A stretch of 64,000 bases of DNA from contig JAQFVV010012435.1 of NCBI GenBank assembly GCA_028023455.1, positions 2,228,001 to 2,292,000 of the forward strand, written 5' to 3'. This stretch comes from Epiperipatus broadwayi (taxonomy: Eukaryota; Onychophora; Udeonychophora; Euonychophora; Peripatidae). Both the position numbers and the translations under genes were made by a program. The notes under the pieces were generated by a model. That model searched no databases. It was not told where the DNA came from and saw nothing but the letters and a program-made list of their open reading frames with translations. Every line of letters starts with the position of its first letter. Position 1 is the stretch's first letter. This document shows positions 10,925 to 21,189 of the stretch, piece by piece.

Positions 10925-11200
10925 AATAATATATCAATTATCTGGCTTATGGGGAAATAAGCCATTTTATGTGTGTGGAACTTATTCATGAGAAGCAGTA
11001 TTTCATAAGTCAGGTTTTAAAAATTTGGTTTTTTTTTTATTAGCCATTCTTAATAATCAAATTTATTTTAAGATGAAATCTGTTTTAAATGGAATTATTG
11101 ATTTTATAAGAAAAGAGCTTGATATTTACATAATAGATTATGTACAAATTAAAAAAGCATATGAAACACTTGAACGAGAAGCTATAAAGATTCCACAAAT
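10925..11200. other. AT-rich stretch, possibly part of a Penelope relic on the minus strand
   Basis: It lies upstream (minus-strand sense) of the motif at 11201-11245. The short open frame on the plus strand at 11025-11213 has no recognisable motif. Confidence 0.3.
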
Positions 11201-11245
11201 TATTATACGCTAAGTGCTTTCGAGGCCATTTGCCTCATATTCATA
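11201..11245 (-). repeat. Penelope family B end motif (GAGGC stem-loop, GAAAGC)
   Basis: On the minus strand it reads ATGAATATGAGGC, a 4-base loop, then GGCCTCGAAAGCACTTAG. The same block recurs at 28771-28810 (minus), 30327-30360 (plus) and 52250-52296 (plus), in two cases right after decayed Penelope-type coding sequence. The stem GAGGC/GCCTC is self-complementary. Confidence 0.6.
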
Positions 11246-11261
11246 GCGGTAATGCAAGATG

Positions 11262-12244
11262 CAGAATGAGGAAATAGGGCAAGGAAACAAAGCGATATGC
11301 AAAATGTATGCAAATGAACTAGATAGTCCAATGTTTGGATATGTCAAAGCAGGTGTCCCATCTATTGATAGTGTTATTATTGCCATTTATAGGAAAATTA
11401 TTAGAATCCATATCAATTTTTCAAAAATTTGATCCCATTTTTCATAATAAAGTTTTAAAATTTAGCATTCCTGCTATATCTATGAATTTTCTATCCAGTT
11501 ATCTTCTGTTCAAAGGGAAAATTAAATTAGAAATTTTAATATTTTTAGAAAGTGCATTTATAATGTATACTTTCATCCATGTTTTTATGTGTGTTAATAA
11601 TAATTTGGCTACAAAAAGTTTTCCCATAACTATATGCAGATTCTCAGTTTTCTCATAACTAGAAGCAGATTCTGTGATTTTTGAGGCTTTGGTTCCTTAA
11701 TTGCTTCCTTTTTTTTATGAATAGATTCATAATCTTTTTTTTTGCTCTTTTTTTCTCCCTATTGTTCTTTTGGTTGTATTTTTTCCAATGCAAAAAAAAA
11801 TATTTTCCACTAAATTTTGATGTTTTTGACAAATTTCATTAAACGCTAAGTTCAAAAAAATAATCTTTAAATTAAAATATGAAATTTGCAAATAAAATAA
11901 AAAAAAGATAATAAATGAAAATAAGTAATAAAAACAAAAAGTGATTATTTTCAGCTTTCCAACTAAAGCGTATTTAACAAAAAAAAAATAAGGTCCATAA
12001 AATCTATATATTTAAAAATAATTTTATTAAAACATAAATTAAAGTAATAAAAGTAGTCAGAATTAAAATCTTAACATGGTGTTCTAATTATAAAAATCAT
12101 TCAAAAGTTTTCACCATCAAGTGATTTAAACAGATTCTGGCTTTACTGCTCCAACAGAAGCCTTTTATGAATACCATGAAAAGGAGCAAAGGAAAGGCAA
12201 ATTTTTAATGTCCACTGCATATATTATTATCTCAATAAAAAGAC
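11262..12244. other. AT-rich non-coding stretch with an unrecognised 324-bp open frame
   Basis: The frame 11335-11658 is hydrophobic, matches no family I know, and has AT-driven composition. I do not call it a gene. The rest is AT-rich. Confidence 0.35.
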
Positions 12245-13125
12245 ACAATTTAATTTTCTGTTTTAGTTAGTATGATTTATTTTTAGATAATGTGCAATGA
12301 AAGTTATTTTATCTGTTTAATTAAAAATAAAAGTTAAAATTGGAATGATTAAAAGAGACATGCAAATTACTAACCCAGATAAACAAACCTAAAAGATTAC
12401 CATCAGAAAAATCTTTCTAATGCTAATTAAAGATGGCGAAAGTAATTCATAAAAAAAATAAACTTTGTACATCAAAAATAAGAAAGAATGTACAAGATTA
12501 CTAACATGTATTTTGATGACAAAACAAAAGATAATATATGTGCAGAAGTCTAAAAAACAGACCCATGGTTATAAAAGGTAAGAAAAATTTCAAACAAGTC
12601 TTGTGTTTTTCCTTAACTAGCAGTTTCCATCTGTCTGAGATAGAAAAAATGTCCTATCCTGGACTACTCATATGCAGGACTACTACTCATCTTTAAAAGT
12701 AGGTTATCAGGCAGGAATAGAACCAATGCGGTTACAGATACCTTTTGTCACAGTGGTTACTCAGACAAAACCTTCAAGTCTAGCCTTAGGATGGACCAAG
12801 AACATACAAATTGTTGACAGAGTGAAACTAGTTAACTTCAATGAGCTCTTCAAAATGTGTACTATAAAACTTACCAGTAAGCTTAAGAGATTATTTATTC
12901 CTGATCTATGACTAAATTGTTCACAAAATCACCTAAACTATAAGCTTATAATATACTACAGATATAGACTTTTACTATTTATCATTAAAGAGATTTTTAT
13001 TTATGGCCTGGGAATATTGAACTAAGAACTGTTTTAATTTAATATTAGCTGGATTAGCATGTGTGTGTTCTTTTCAGTTATAATAATAAAATATTTACCT
13101 TTAATATTAACTTGATTGTGCATTA
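12245..13125 (+). repeat. LTR-like repeat with TATA box, copy B (plus strand)
   Basis: Collinear with copy A at 6530-7470 in the opposite orientation. Shared blocks include GTGCAATGAAAGTTA, AATTAAAAATAAAAGTTAAA, GAATGTACAAGATTA, GTGCAGAAGTCTAAAAAAC, GGATGGACCAAGAAC, ACTTACCAGTAAGC and GGATTAGCATGTG. A TATA-like TTATAAAAGG lies at 12569-12578. The two copies differ by many substitutions and indels, so this is an old family. The 79-codon frame at 12672-12911 lies inside the repeat and shows no motif. Confidence 0.55.
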
Positions 13126-13152
13126 TTACTGTTAGTTGACTATAATTTATTA

Positions 13153-13396
13153 TAATACATTAAATATCAGCCTTTTACAGCTATTGTACATGCGCTTTTA
13201 TGAGTGTTAAATAATAAATTAATACTTTCACTGCCAATACAAGATATAGCATTTGGATTCGGAAAGAATAAGTGGATTCATTTTATTCTTTCTTAAATGC
13301 TATATCTTGTATTGGCAGTGAAAGTATTCATTTATTATTTAACACTCGTAAAAGTGCATGTACAATAGCTGTAAAAGGCTGATATTTAATGTATTA
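13153..13396. mobile_element. Hairpin element 1 (about 115-bp arms)
   Basis: The outer bases TAATACATTAAATATCAG (13153) return as CTGATATTTAATGTATTA (13379-13396). The inner blocks AAGATATAGC, CACTGCCAATAC and GCGCTTTTATGAGTG also reappear complemented. The whole segment folds into one long hairpin. It shares CTATTGTACATGCGCTTTT-type sequence with hairpin 3, so they belong to one family. Confidence 0.8.
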
Positions 13397-13499
13397 CAAT
13401 TATAAACATCGCGCTATATAAATAAATGCTTATTTACATATAATTTATTATGTAAATGAGATATTTATTTATATAGCATGATGTATATAAATTGTAATA
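13393..13499. repeat. Hairpin element 2 (short, between two long hairpins)
   Basis: TTACAATTATAAACATCGCG (13393) pairs with the complement of ATGATGTATATAAATTGTAA (to 13498). CGCTATATAAATAAA and TATTTATTTATATAGC also pair. It fills the space between hairpins 1 and 3. Confidence 0.65.
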
Positions 13500-13500
13500 A

Positions 13501-13880
13501 ACTAAAGATCAGCATTTCAAGCTAATGTACATGCGCTTTTTTATGAATGTTAATAATAAATGAATACTTTCATTTCCAACACAAGATAAAGTCTTTGCGA
13601 AAGAATAGAATGAATCCACCTATTCTTTCAACCCAAATGCTTAAGTATGGGCAAATCTTAAGCACTGGAAATGAAAGCATGAAGATAAACCAATCTCCAC
13701 CCTTTCATTTCCAGTGCTTAAGATTTGCCCATACTTAAGCATTTGGGTTGAAAGAATAGGTGGATTCATTCTATTCTTTCGCAAAGACTTTATTTTGTGT
13801 TGGAAATGAAAGTATTCATTTATTATTAAGATTCATAAAAAAGCGCATGTACATTAGCTTGAAATGCTGATCTTTAGTTT
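13501..13880. mobile_element. Hairpin element 3 (about 177-bp, nearly perfect arms)
   Basis: 13501-13677 and 13702-13880 are almost exact reverse complements around a 24-base loop. The inner 35 bp around AAGCACTGGAAATGAAAG match perfectly, and only a few differences occur further out. It would form a long double-stranded RNA if transcribed. The open frame at 13547-13738 runs across the loop and is not a gene. Confidence 0.85.
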
Positions 13881-15085
13881 TATAATTTATTATGTATAAA
13901 TTACATTTGCCAATGAGCTTGTTGTTTAGTTAAGCTCTGGAGGAACATTAATACAACATTAAGTCACTAGAAACAATCCTGATCTTAATTTACAATGTGA
14001 GACATGACGGATATCAGTGAATTCTTGTATGAATTCTGGTGCCCTTGTTTAAATAAATAAAAACTGATTCCACCGGCAATATAAATTGTAATATTAGATT
14101 GAGTTAATCAGCAAATATAGCTGTTTTTAGAATATGAGCAATTTTTTTTTCTTCTTCATGGTTTGATTAACTCATGAATTCTAGTGTGTAATAGAAGGCC
14201 TAACAGAATGTGAAAAATGTTACAGTAGCTATGTGATTACTTTTATGATAAATATTGATCCTCTGCTTACCAACATACCTCAACAGCAGTGACGAAGCAT
14301 GATGTTTTTAAGAACAGAAGCACAGTACATAATCTTTTTTTAAAAATATTTTTATTTTACTTGCTGCAACAATTTTTATGTAATAGCTAATATTGAAATA
14401 GGATATATTTCCTTTGTTATATACATTTCACCTATTTACCCCTATACCTCTATCTGTGCCAGGTTATGTGAATATAATGTCTGTAATATAATTGGTATAG
14501 CTATATTGCAGCAATTTATTCCAAAGTCATATATGTTTTAATTTACCATTTATTTACGCTTAAAATTGCATGTATAACATGTAGTTCACACACCACCTGA
14601 TACATATATAGTGTCGTGGTTTGATCATTTAATAAAATTTATAAGTTTGACTTAAAGTAATTTGTAAACAAGAATCACCCATACACATTTGTTTTAGTAT
14701 AGTATGAGGAAGAAGTCCAAATTTTGGTTTTGACAATATTTTCTTAAAATCAGATTTTTCTTGTAAGCGAGATTTAGCAAAACAAGATTTAGCCATCTGG
14801 AAGTATTGGTAAATATTGGGGGGATAGAAATGATCAAACTTAGCTAGAAACATCCTGTTAATAGAGTAAAACAAATGATTGAAGTTATTTTAGTAATTAA
14901 AAATATCAAAGTTCAAGGTGGTAATGGATTTACTCACTGAATATAATTTGTTTATTAAAATAATGGATTGATCTCAGCCCAGTATAAACAGGCTGAATTT
15001 TATATTATAAAAAATACACCGTATAATTTAAAGAATGTCGGTTTTAATTTTAATATGTCAGAGTAGGAAATGGTATCCTACATGC
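13881..15085. other. AT-rich non-coding stretch
   Basis: No gene is seen. A piece near 14340-14395 (TTTTACTTGCTGCAACAATT) recurs diverged near 16045-16095 (TTTTACTTGCCACAACAATT), so it is part of a dispersed repeat. Confidence 0.4.
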
Positions 15086-15265
15086 AAAATGGTGTATCAT
15101 CATCATCATGAAGATGGGAGACATTCCTGCCAATGGCCTGATGCAAGAAGATCGTAACTAAAACTATGTTGCATATCCAGACATCAATATTTTCTGCCAC
15201 CTCCCATCTAGCAGAGTTGATGAATAATCTGCTGAGAAGTCAGGGAACAACTCCTCAAAACTCCA
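15086..15265 (-). mobile_element. Possible retroelement 3' end with GAT-repeat tail
   Basis: A less AT-rich block is bounded by (ATC)n at 15091-15102. On the minus strand it ends in a GATGATGATGAT tail, like the RTE copies here. The body does not match the RTE tails seen elsewhere, so the family is unknown. Confidence 0.3.
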
Positions 15266-16129
15266 CAGAGAGCTCTAAATGTACTTTAAACTTTAGTCTT
15301 TAAAGCTATATCTTATACTTTAAAATGAATGTTCAAAATTTAACTCTTTAATTTCTTGTCTAAAGTAAATATGAAACCCATTATAAATCTTGCCTAAGAT
15401 TATGTTTGTAAACTTTAAATTTGCTTATTCTAAAATAGAATTATTATTTCCGTTTGTTTATTTAAAATTTATTTTCTATTCTACACAGTTGTTGTGCCTA
15501 TATTTTTATCTATTTTATTTCTCAAAATTTCATTTTATTATATTTAATTTTATAATTCTTTAATGTTATAATCTATATCTTCAACTTAATTAATAAACCT
15601 AGATAAGGTGTATTTTGCTTATTTTGCCCACTATTTCAAAATCCTATTGTATTAAGAATAATAAGTGATTGGTCTGTGCTCCTTATTATGATATGTTTGA
15701 TTTAATTATACATTGATTAAATATTGATGATGGTTTGCACAATTAGAATTATAAATCGAGTTTAAAAGATTCATCTTATCAAAGTAATAGACTATCCATA
15801 GAGATACAGTTAGAGGTATATTTTGTAATGTATTATTAATTTGACCCTTCCTCCTAAATATACTTTTCCTCCATAGTGAAATCTGACCCTAGATGCAGCT
15901 TAAATATCTATTAATGTAATATAGTCACTTACATAATCTGGCCTTATAGCATACAAAATAACAATAAGGTGATGGCCTATATTTCACTTTGGCACCTTCA
16001 GTGGTGAAGATCGCTGGGTCATGAAATCCATCTAGAAGTACAGCATGTTTTTTCTATTTTACTTGCCACAACAATTTTTACGTAATAGTTAATATGTGCA
16101 TATTACATACATCTAGAAAAATCTGGAAC
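15266..16129. other. AT-rich non-coding stretch
   Basis: Nothing recognisable except the dispersed piece near 16045-16095 noted with 13881-15085. Confidence 0.4.
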
Positions 16130-16770
16130 TTTTTTTATCTGTTAATCGGACTGTGGTTAGTTTAAATATAGATAATACATAATCAACCAATAATGTGTTG
16201 GTCAAACTTATTTATTGTCATATATAAAAACAATTCAATTGTCAATAAAATTGAGTCAACAGAAATTCCATACAAAAAATAATGAGTTTAAATTGTTCAT
16301 TCTTCTTTTTTTATGTTAATCGAACCATGATTAGTTAAATATAGATAATACATTATCAATATATTTTTATCTTCAAATGCTTTTAACATTCTTAAGTTTT
16401 ATTTGTAAATTAGATTTTAGCATTGTTTGAACTTTTTATAATCAACCATTAATGAGTTGTTTAAAAAACAATTCGAATGTTGGTAAAAAAATTGAAAGTC
16501 GACAGAAAATTCATACAAAAAATAATGAGTTTAAATTGTTAATTCTTCTTTTTTATGTTAATCAAATGATGATTAGTTTAAATATAGATAATACATTATC
16601 ATTATATTTTTATCTTCAAATGTTTTTAACATTTTCATGTTTTATCTGTAAATTAGAATTTAGCATTGTTTGAACTTCTTATAATCAACCAATAATATGT
16701 TGGTCAAACTCTTTCTTTATATATAAAAACAATTCAACTGTTGGTAAAAAAAACTGAAAGTGAATTTTTT
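16130..16770 (+). repeat. About 241-bp tandem repeat, roughly 2.7 copies
   Basis: Units start near 16302 and 16543 with TTCTTCTTTTTTATGTTAATC and share GATTAGTTTAAATATAGATA, TTAGCATTGTTTGAACTT, ATAATCAACCA and CATACAAAAAATAATGAG. A shorter first unit (16130-16301) lacks the middle block. This is a small satellite-like array. The frame at 16452-16673 is a by-product. Confidence 0.75.
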
Positions 16771-16839
16771 AAAGTGAATTTTAATTAAAGCATTTGAAAG
16801 TTTTAGTGAATTTTTCTATGTAACACTCATTTCATTTAA

Positions 16840-17720
16840 TACATGGATGCTTCATCTCTGCTCAACAGTATACTCAGTTTATTGACGTTTGACCTCTTAA
16901 GTTTAAAACCATAAAACATCATGGTTTTTTTTTTGGTTACTTGAAAGTTGTTATAACATCATTTGGGTTTTCTTGAAGACAGAGTGAATGTGTTAATGTC
17001 AATATACAATCATAATAGACATTACTTGATTACAGCTTTTATTGCCTGGAGAATGTAATCCTATCTATCAAGGCAATTATTATCGACTCAGACTACTACT
17101 TTACAATTGTCTTTTATTTAGTCCTCTATTTTTGCATGTAATTTTTAAGAGGAAGATTTCATGAATTGAAAGTTATCTAATTAACCGATTTTGTAACATT
17201 AAGTAAAGAATGATGACACAAATGAGCATGTTCTTTACTTCTAATACGTAGATATTTGCAGCGTAATTGGAATGAAATTTATTATAAATAAAAAGTTGAA
17301 GAACAATATTGTGGAGATTGGTATGTCAGACAGAGTGATAAGATTAGTTTTATTTTAATGTAATGTTCCAAATGTTGATAATTCAAATTTTTATATGACC
17401 ATACAGAATGCTACTAATCACATCAGGCATCGTAAAATTGGGTTTGGAGATCTTATTGATAAAATTGCAAACCATTGAAATATAGTAGGGTTGTGGGAAA
17501 TTTGATTATGAAAATAAAATGAGAAAAGATAAAGATTTATTGAATTTCCAAAAAAAAAAATGGATTTTTTTTGTCTCTGAGGAAAATTCTATACATGTGG
17601 GATTATCAGATTTGTATTTCATGATTGTAATGTTTTTAATATTGCTGGATCTAATCCTGTGTCATTCAGGCTTTGTCACTGTGATCAACCCAGAGAACAT
17701 AAATTTTAACTATCTGTAAG
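16840..17720 (+). mobile_element. RTE-type LINE, 5' part with endonuclease remnant
   Basis: The leading part (CAGTTTATTGACGTTTGACC, ACATCATTTGGG, GACAGAGTGAATGTG) matches the 5' leaders of the RTE copies at 21380 and 58090. From about 17270 a frame reads GMKFIINKKLKNNIVEIG then SDRVIRLVL. This is the region of the AP-endonuclease domain where RTE proteins read 'GVGF..NK.......IV......S.R....'. The frame breaks repeatedly. No reverse transcriptase follows before 18.4 kb, so the copy is 3'-truncated or deleted. Confidence 0.6.
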
Positions 17721-18392
17721 ATTTCTTTTATGGTTTCATGTACATTTAACAGCAAAAAGTATTACTAAAATAGGTTTTAACTGATATTCATTTAATGTAA
17801 ATTTTCTTGATGCCGGCATTTTCTAGGCAAAAATCAATTTAGGAAAATCAAAGGTGTTGCAGTTTTATCAAAGGGGTAGAAAATGTGCAGTACACTTGGA
17901 CAACTTAATGTTTTCAGAAAATTAAGTTTCACTTGAAAATGAAAATACCACTTTATATATAATTTATTTGGGTTTTTTTTTATTTGAATATATTTGTTTT
18001 TAACAGGAAATTATTCAATTTAAAATTTATGAATGAATAAAAAATGTCATGGATTTTGTGAAATTAGAAAACACAACCTTATATATCCTTTTTTAATGTA
18101 TTTATTATTTTTGTAAAATCAGTTTTAATATTTGGATTCTCCGTAAATGTAGTTGTTCAATTTTTATTTTAAAATGTTTGCTTTTTTAACAAAAAAAATA
18201 AATAAATTATTTTTTGTTGCATTTATAAGTGCAATTTTATTTTCTAAAAAGTGATTTCTATGCTTCGACATATTTATTATTTATCAAAATTCATTTTACT
18301 GATAGAAACTTTGTTGGGAATAATTTTATTTCCTTAAAAATAAATTTATTTATCCATAAAGCTAAAAATGAATTATTTTAATTTTTTTTTTT
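17721..18392. other. AT-rich non-coding stretch
   Basis: No feature is seen. Confidence 0.4.
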
Positions 18393-18548
18393 TGATTATT
18401 CATCATCATCATCATTGTCAACCATTATCAATCCACTGCAGGATGAAGGTCTTTCCAAGTTCAATCCATTTCTGATCTCTAGACTCTCTTGTCCACATCA
18501 TCCCTGCATACTTTCTTATTTTATCGATCCATCTCACATGTTATTATT
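18393..18548 (-). mobile_element. RTE-type LINE 3' end (minus strand)
   Basis: The minus strand reads GATGATGTGGACAAGAGAG, GATTGAACTTGGAAAGACC, TTCATCCTGCAGTGGATTGA and a (GAT)n tail. This is the same 3' end as the plus-strand RTE copies ending near 25920 and 50010. It is a short 5'-truncated insertion. Confidence 0.75.
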
Positions 18549-18792
18549 CCTTTTTTTTACTTACTTGCATTTGATATATTGTTTCTAAGATTATTTTTAA
18601 TCTATAAATTTATATTTAAAATAAATTTTTTGAGTATTATAAAAATTAATAAAAAAATAAAATGTTTAAATGAAGAATATTGTTTTTAAGATTTAGTCTG
18701 TAAACTTATATTTAAAATTAGTTTTTTAAATCATATAAAAATTAAAGCAAGAATAATTTTTAAAACGAAAAATAGTTACTAAATTTCATAAA
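18549..18792. other. AT-rich non-coding stretch
   Basis: The open frame at 18489-18689 overlaps the RTE tail and has no motif. Confidence 0.4.
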
Positions 18793-18985
18793 ATATTAAT
18801 ATCATTTATGTTCTTTATTACTTTTTACAATGCTTTTTAAAACCCACTATTGATGGTTTTGACTGTCCTAGCAATCTTCTTCAGATCATCTTCTTATACT
18901 GAAGAAGATTACTGGGCAATTGAAACCATCAATAGTGGGTTGTAAAAAGCATTATAAAAAATAATGAAGAACAAAATGATAATAA
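18793..18985. repeat. Inverted pair of Penelope-type ends with CTGAAGAAG motif
   Basis: 18793-18889 and 18892-18985 are reverse complements (TTACAATGC, ACCCACTATTGATGG and GCAATCTTCTTCAG against their complements). Each arm carries CTGAAGAAGAT, a loop, then a GAAAC- or AAAAC-type end. The outer sequence (ATAATACTATATGGATTTGGC) matches 29530-29560, so a dispersed family is involved. Confidence 0.65.
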
Positions 18986-19079
18986 TACTATATGGATTTG
19001 GCTATGCAATAAGATAAAGTTATATTACTCAATTTCACTGTATTATATGATCCCAACTATACAATAAAGATTAATAAAT

Positions 19080-20930
19080 TCATTACATTAAGTAATTGAT
19101 TAGTAAGATGGGTGATGTATATTAATACAAAATTAAAGATGAAATTTATTAAGACAAACAATATTAACAATTGATATTCTTAATCTTCAGTAATTACTAC
19201 TTGCAAATTATTTTACAATATTAACATACTTTGATAATAGTTCAGACTAGACTAAAATTAATAAGACAATAACTGTTACTTTATTAAAAATGAGTATACA
19301 AGTAGCTAGTATCATAAATTAGTAAATTTTCAACTGAGACAAGACTACATGAAAATAAGGAGAATTCATTAAGAAGAATTGAATATCTGGAATTTTGTAA
19401 TGGTACAAAAAAATAATAATATTCATATAAGAAAATATAATTATGAATTATCAAGAAAAGCTATACAAGTGGGAAAAAGTCTCAAATGTTTAAACATTAT
19501 TTCAGTCTTGCAATGAAAGTTGTTTTAGCAATATGAAGAAAGGGTGAAGCTATTAATAAAAAGAGGGAAGACATTATGAAATTTATGGACATATTTTAGA
19601 TAGAATTCTGTAGTAATAAATAACAAGAAAACATTATTAGTCAATTAAATCTATAATGAAAGGACTAGGAATTGATGGAATTATTATAGATGTCTTAAAA
19701 GAAGCAACTGAAGAAATAGAAAAATCGTTAGTAACATTTTATATCAAATACCTAAATGATAAAAAAATCACCAGATGATATTGATATTTTAGAAGATGAG
19801 AAAAGATATTGGAAATTACTTGCCTATCAGGCTTCAAAGATTCTATACAGGATTTTTATCAAAATAATCTCATTTATAAAACACTTTAGACTCCAATTAA
19901 TCAATAAAACAAGTTAGACTTAAATGTAAATTTTATTGTGGTTGTTCACATCGAAGTATTCAGGAATATTGTATATAGAAAGAATGAATGAGTATGACTT
20001 CTTATTATACTTTGTATTTCTAGATCAAGAAAAGGCATTAGATTTCTACAACCATTTGCATGAGGATTAAAGATTTCGATTGTCAAGATATCGACTAGTA
20101 TGAGTTAGAATTATACTTCAGATTTGGATTTTATGAAAAGGCAGTTAATTTTATATAAACATGTCCATATTTATTAAAGATATTGTCATACTCTGGAGAA
20201 TATTTTTCAAAATGCAATAAATGTTTGGATTACATGATGATTCAAATAAAAGATTAAGATTGATAAGGGTGTACTACAACGTGATTCCATATCTCCCAAA
20301 CTTTTTATAGTAGTTTTAAAAGACATAATTTATTGGTTAGAATAGAAAGCCGAGGGAATAAAAGTACATGGAGATTATTTAAGTCATCTAGACTTTTGCA
20401 GATGACATTGCTTTTGAAATAATGCTTCAGATCTTTAAGGAATTTTGAAAGAATTAGCAGAGAATGAGAAAGAAGTGGGGTTAAAATTAAATGCTGCAAA
20501 GTCTAAAGTAATGTTTAATGGTGTTTTTTTTTTTTTTTAAGAAAAAAAAATAGAGATTGATAATCAGTAATTGAAACGGTTATAAACTATTAACATTTTG
20601 GTCAGCTTATTAAACACGATTGCTGAAATAATCATAGAATTGAATAAAAATGTGTAGTATCAAAAGCAAAATAATATGAATAAGAGAATGTACAGATAGC
20701 ACTCACATCATAGAATTAATTATGAAGTTGTAGTGGAGCTGTGCTGGATATTACTGGAAGAAATGAATAATGGATGGATAGTTAGCCTTAAACTAGATTC
20801 CAAGAGACTATAAAAGACTTAGAAAGAAACCATATGTGAAAAAGAGACTGTAGTTTAGAGGAATTGGATTAAACTCTGAAAGACCTTTTGCAATAGTTGA
20901 TTAAAAATGACAATGGTGTTAATTTTGTAT
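19080..20930 (+). mobile_element. RTE-type LINE copy, degenerate
   Basis: Collinear with 22260-25930. The link region (ACAATATTAACAATTGATATTC...) begins near 19150. A 'GKAPGNDGI'-like block appears as GGAATTGATGGAATTATTAT near 19670. The palm region follows (CTAGATCAAGAAAAGGCATT at about 20023, in place of the VDYEKAF block), then KSKVMFNG near 20500-20520. The tail resembles GAATTGGATTAAACTCTGAA. Stops and frameshifts occur throughout. The end lacks the clear (GAT)n seen in other copies. It is older than the 57.96-kb copy. Confidence 0.65.
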
Positions 20931-21189
20931 TATCTACACTTTTCTTTAACTGTCCATATCACATATTGTGATGCAGATGGGGGAGGAAGGGGGTATTGTA
21001 ATTGGAATGCAAATTAGCATTGACTATTGATTAAGTAATATTTTTGCAAGGAAATGTTTTGATTTTTTTATTAATTGAATTGGATAAATAATTTAAAGTA
21101 AAAAGAAAAGTATTCTATCTATTGGTAATTAACTAGGTTCTGAAATTATGACAACTAATGTAATATTTTAATATTATTTTGTATTGGTA

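Noticed and set aside
11335-11658. 107-codon hydrophobic frame as a membrane protein gene
   Set aside because: No recognisable family, no splice or promoter context, and amino-acid content expected from AT-rich sequence.
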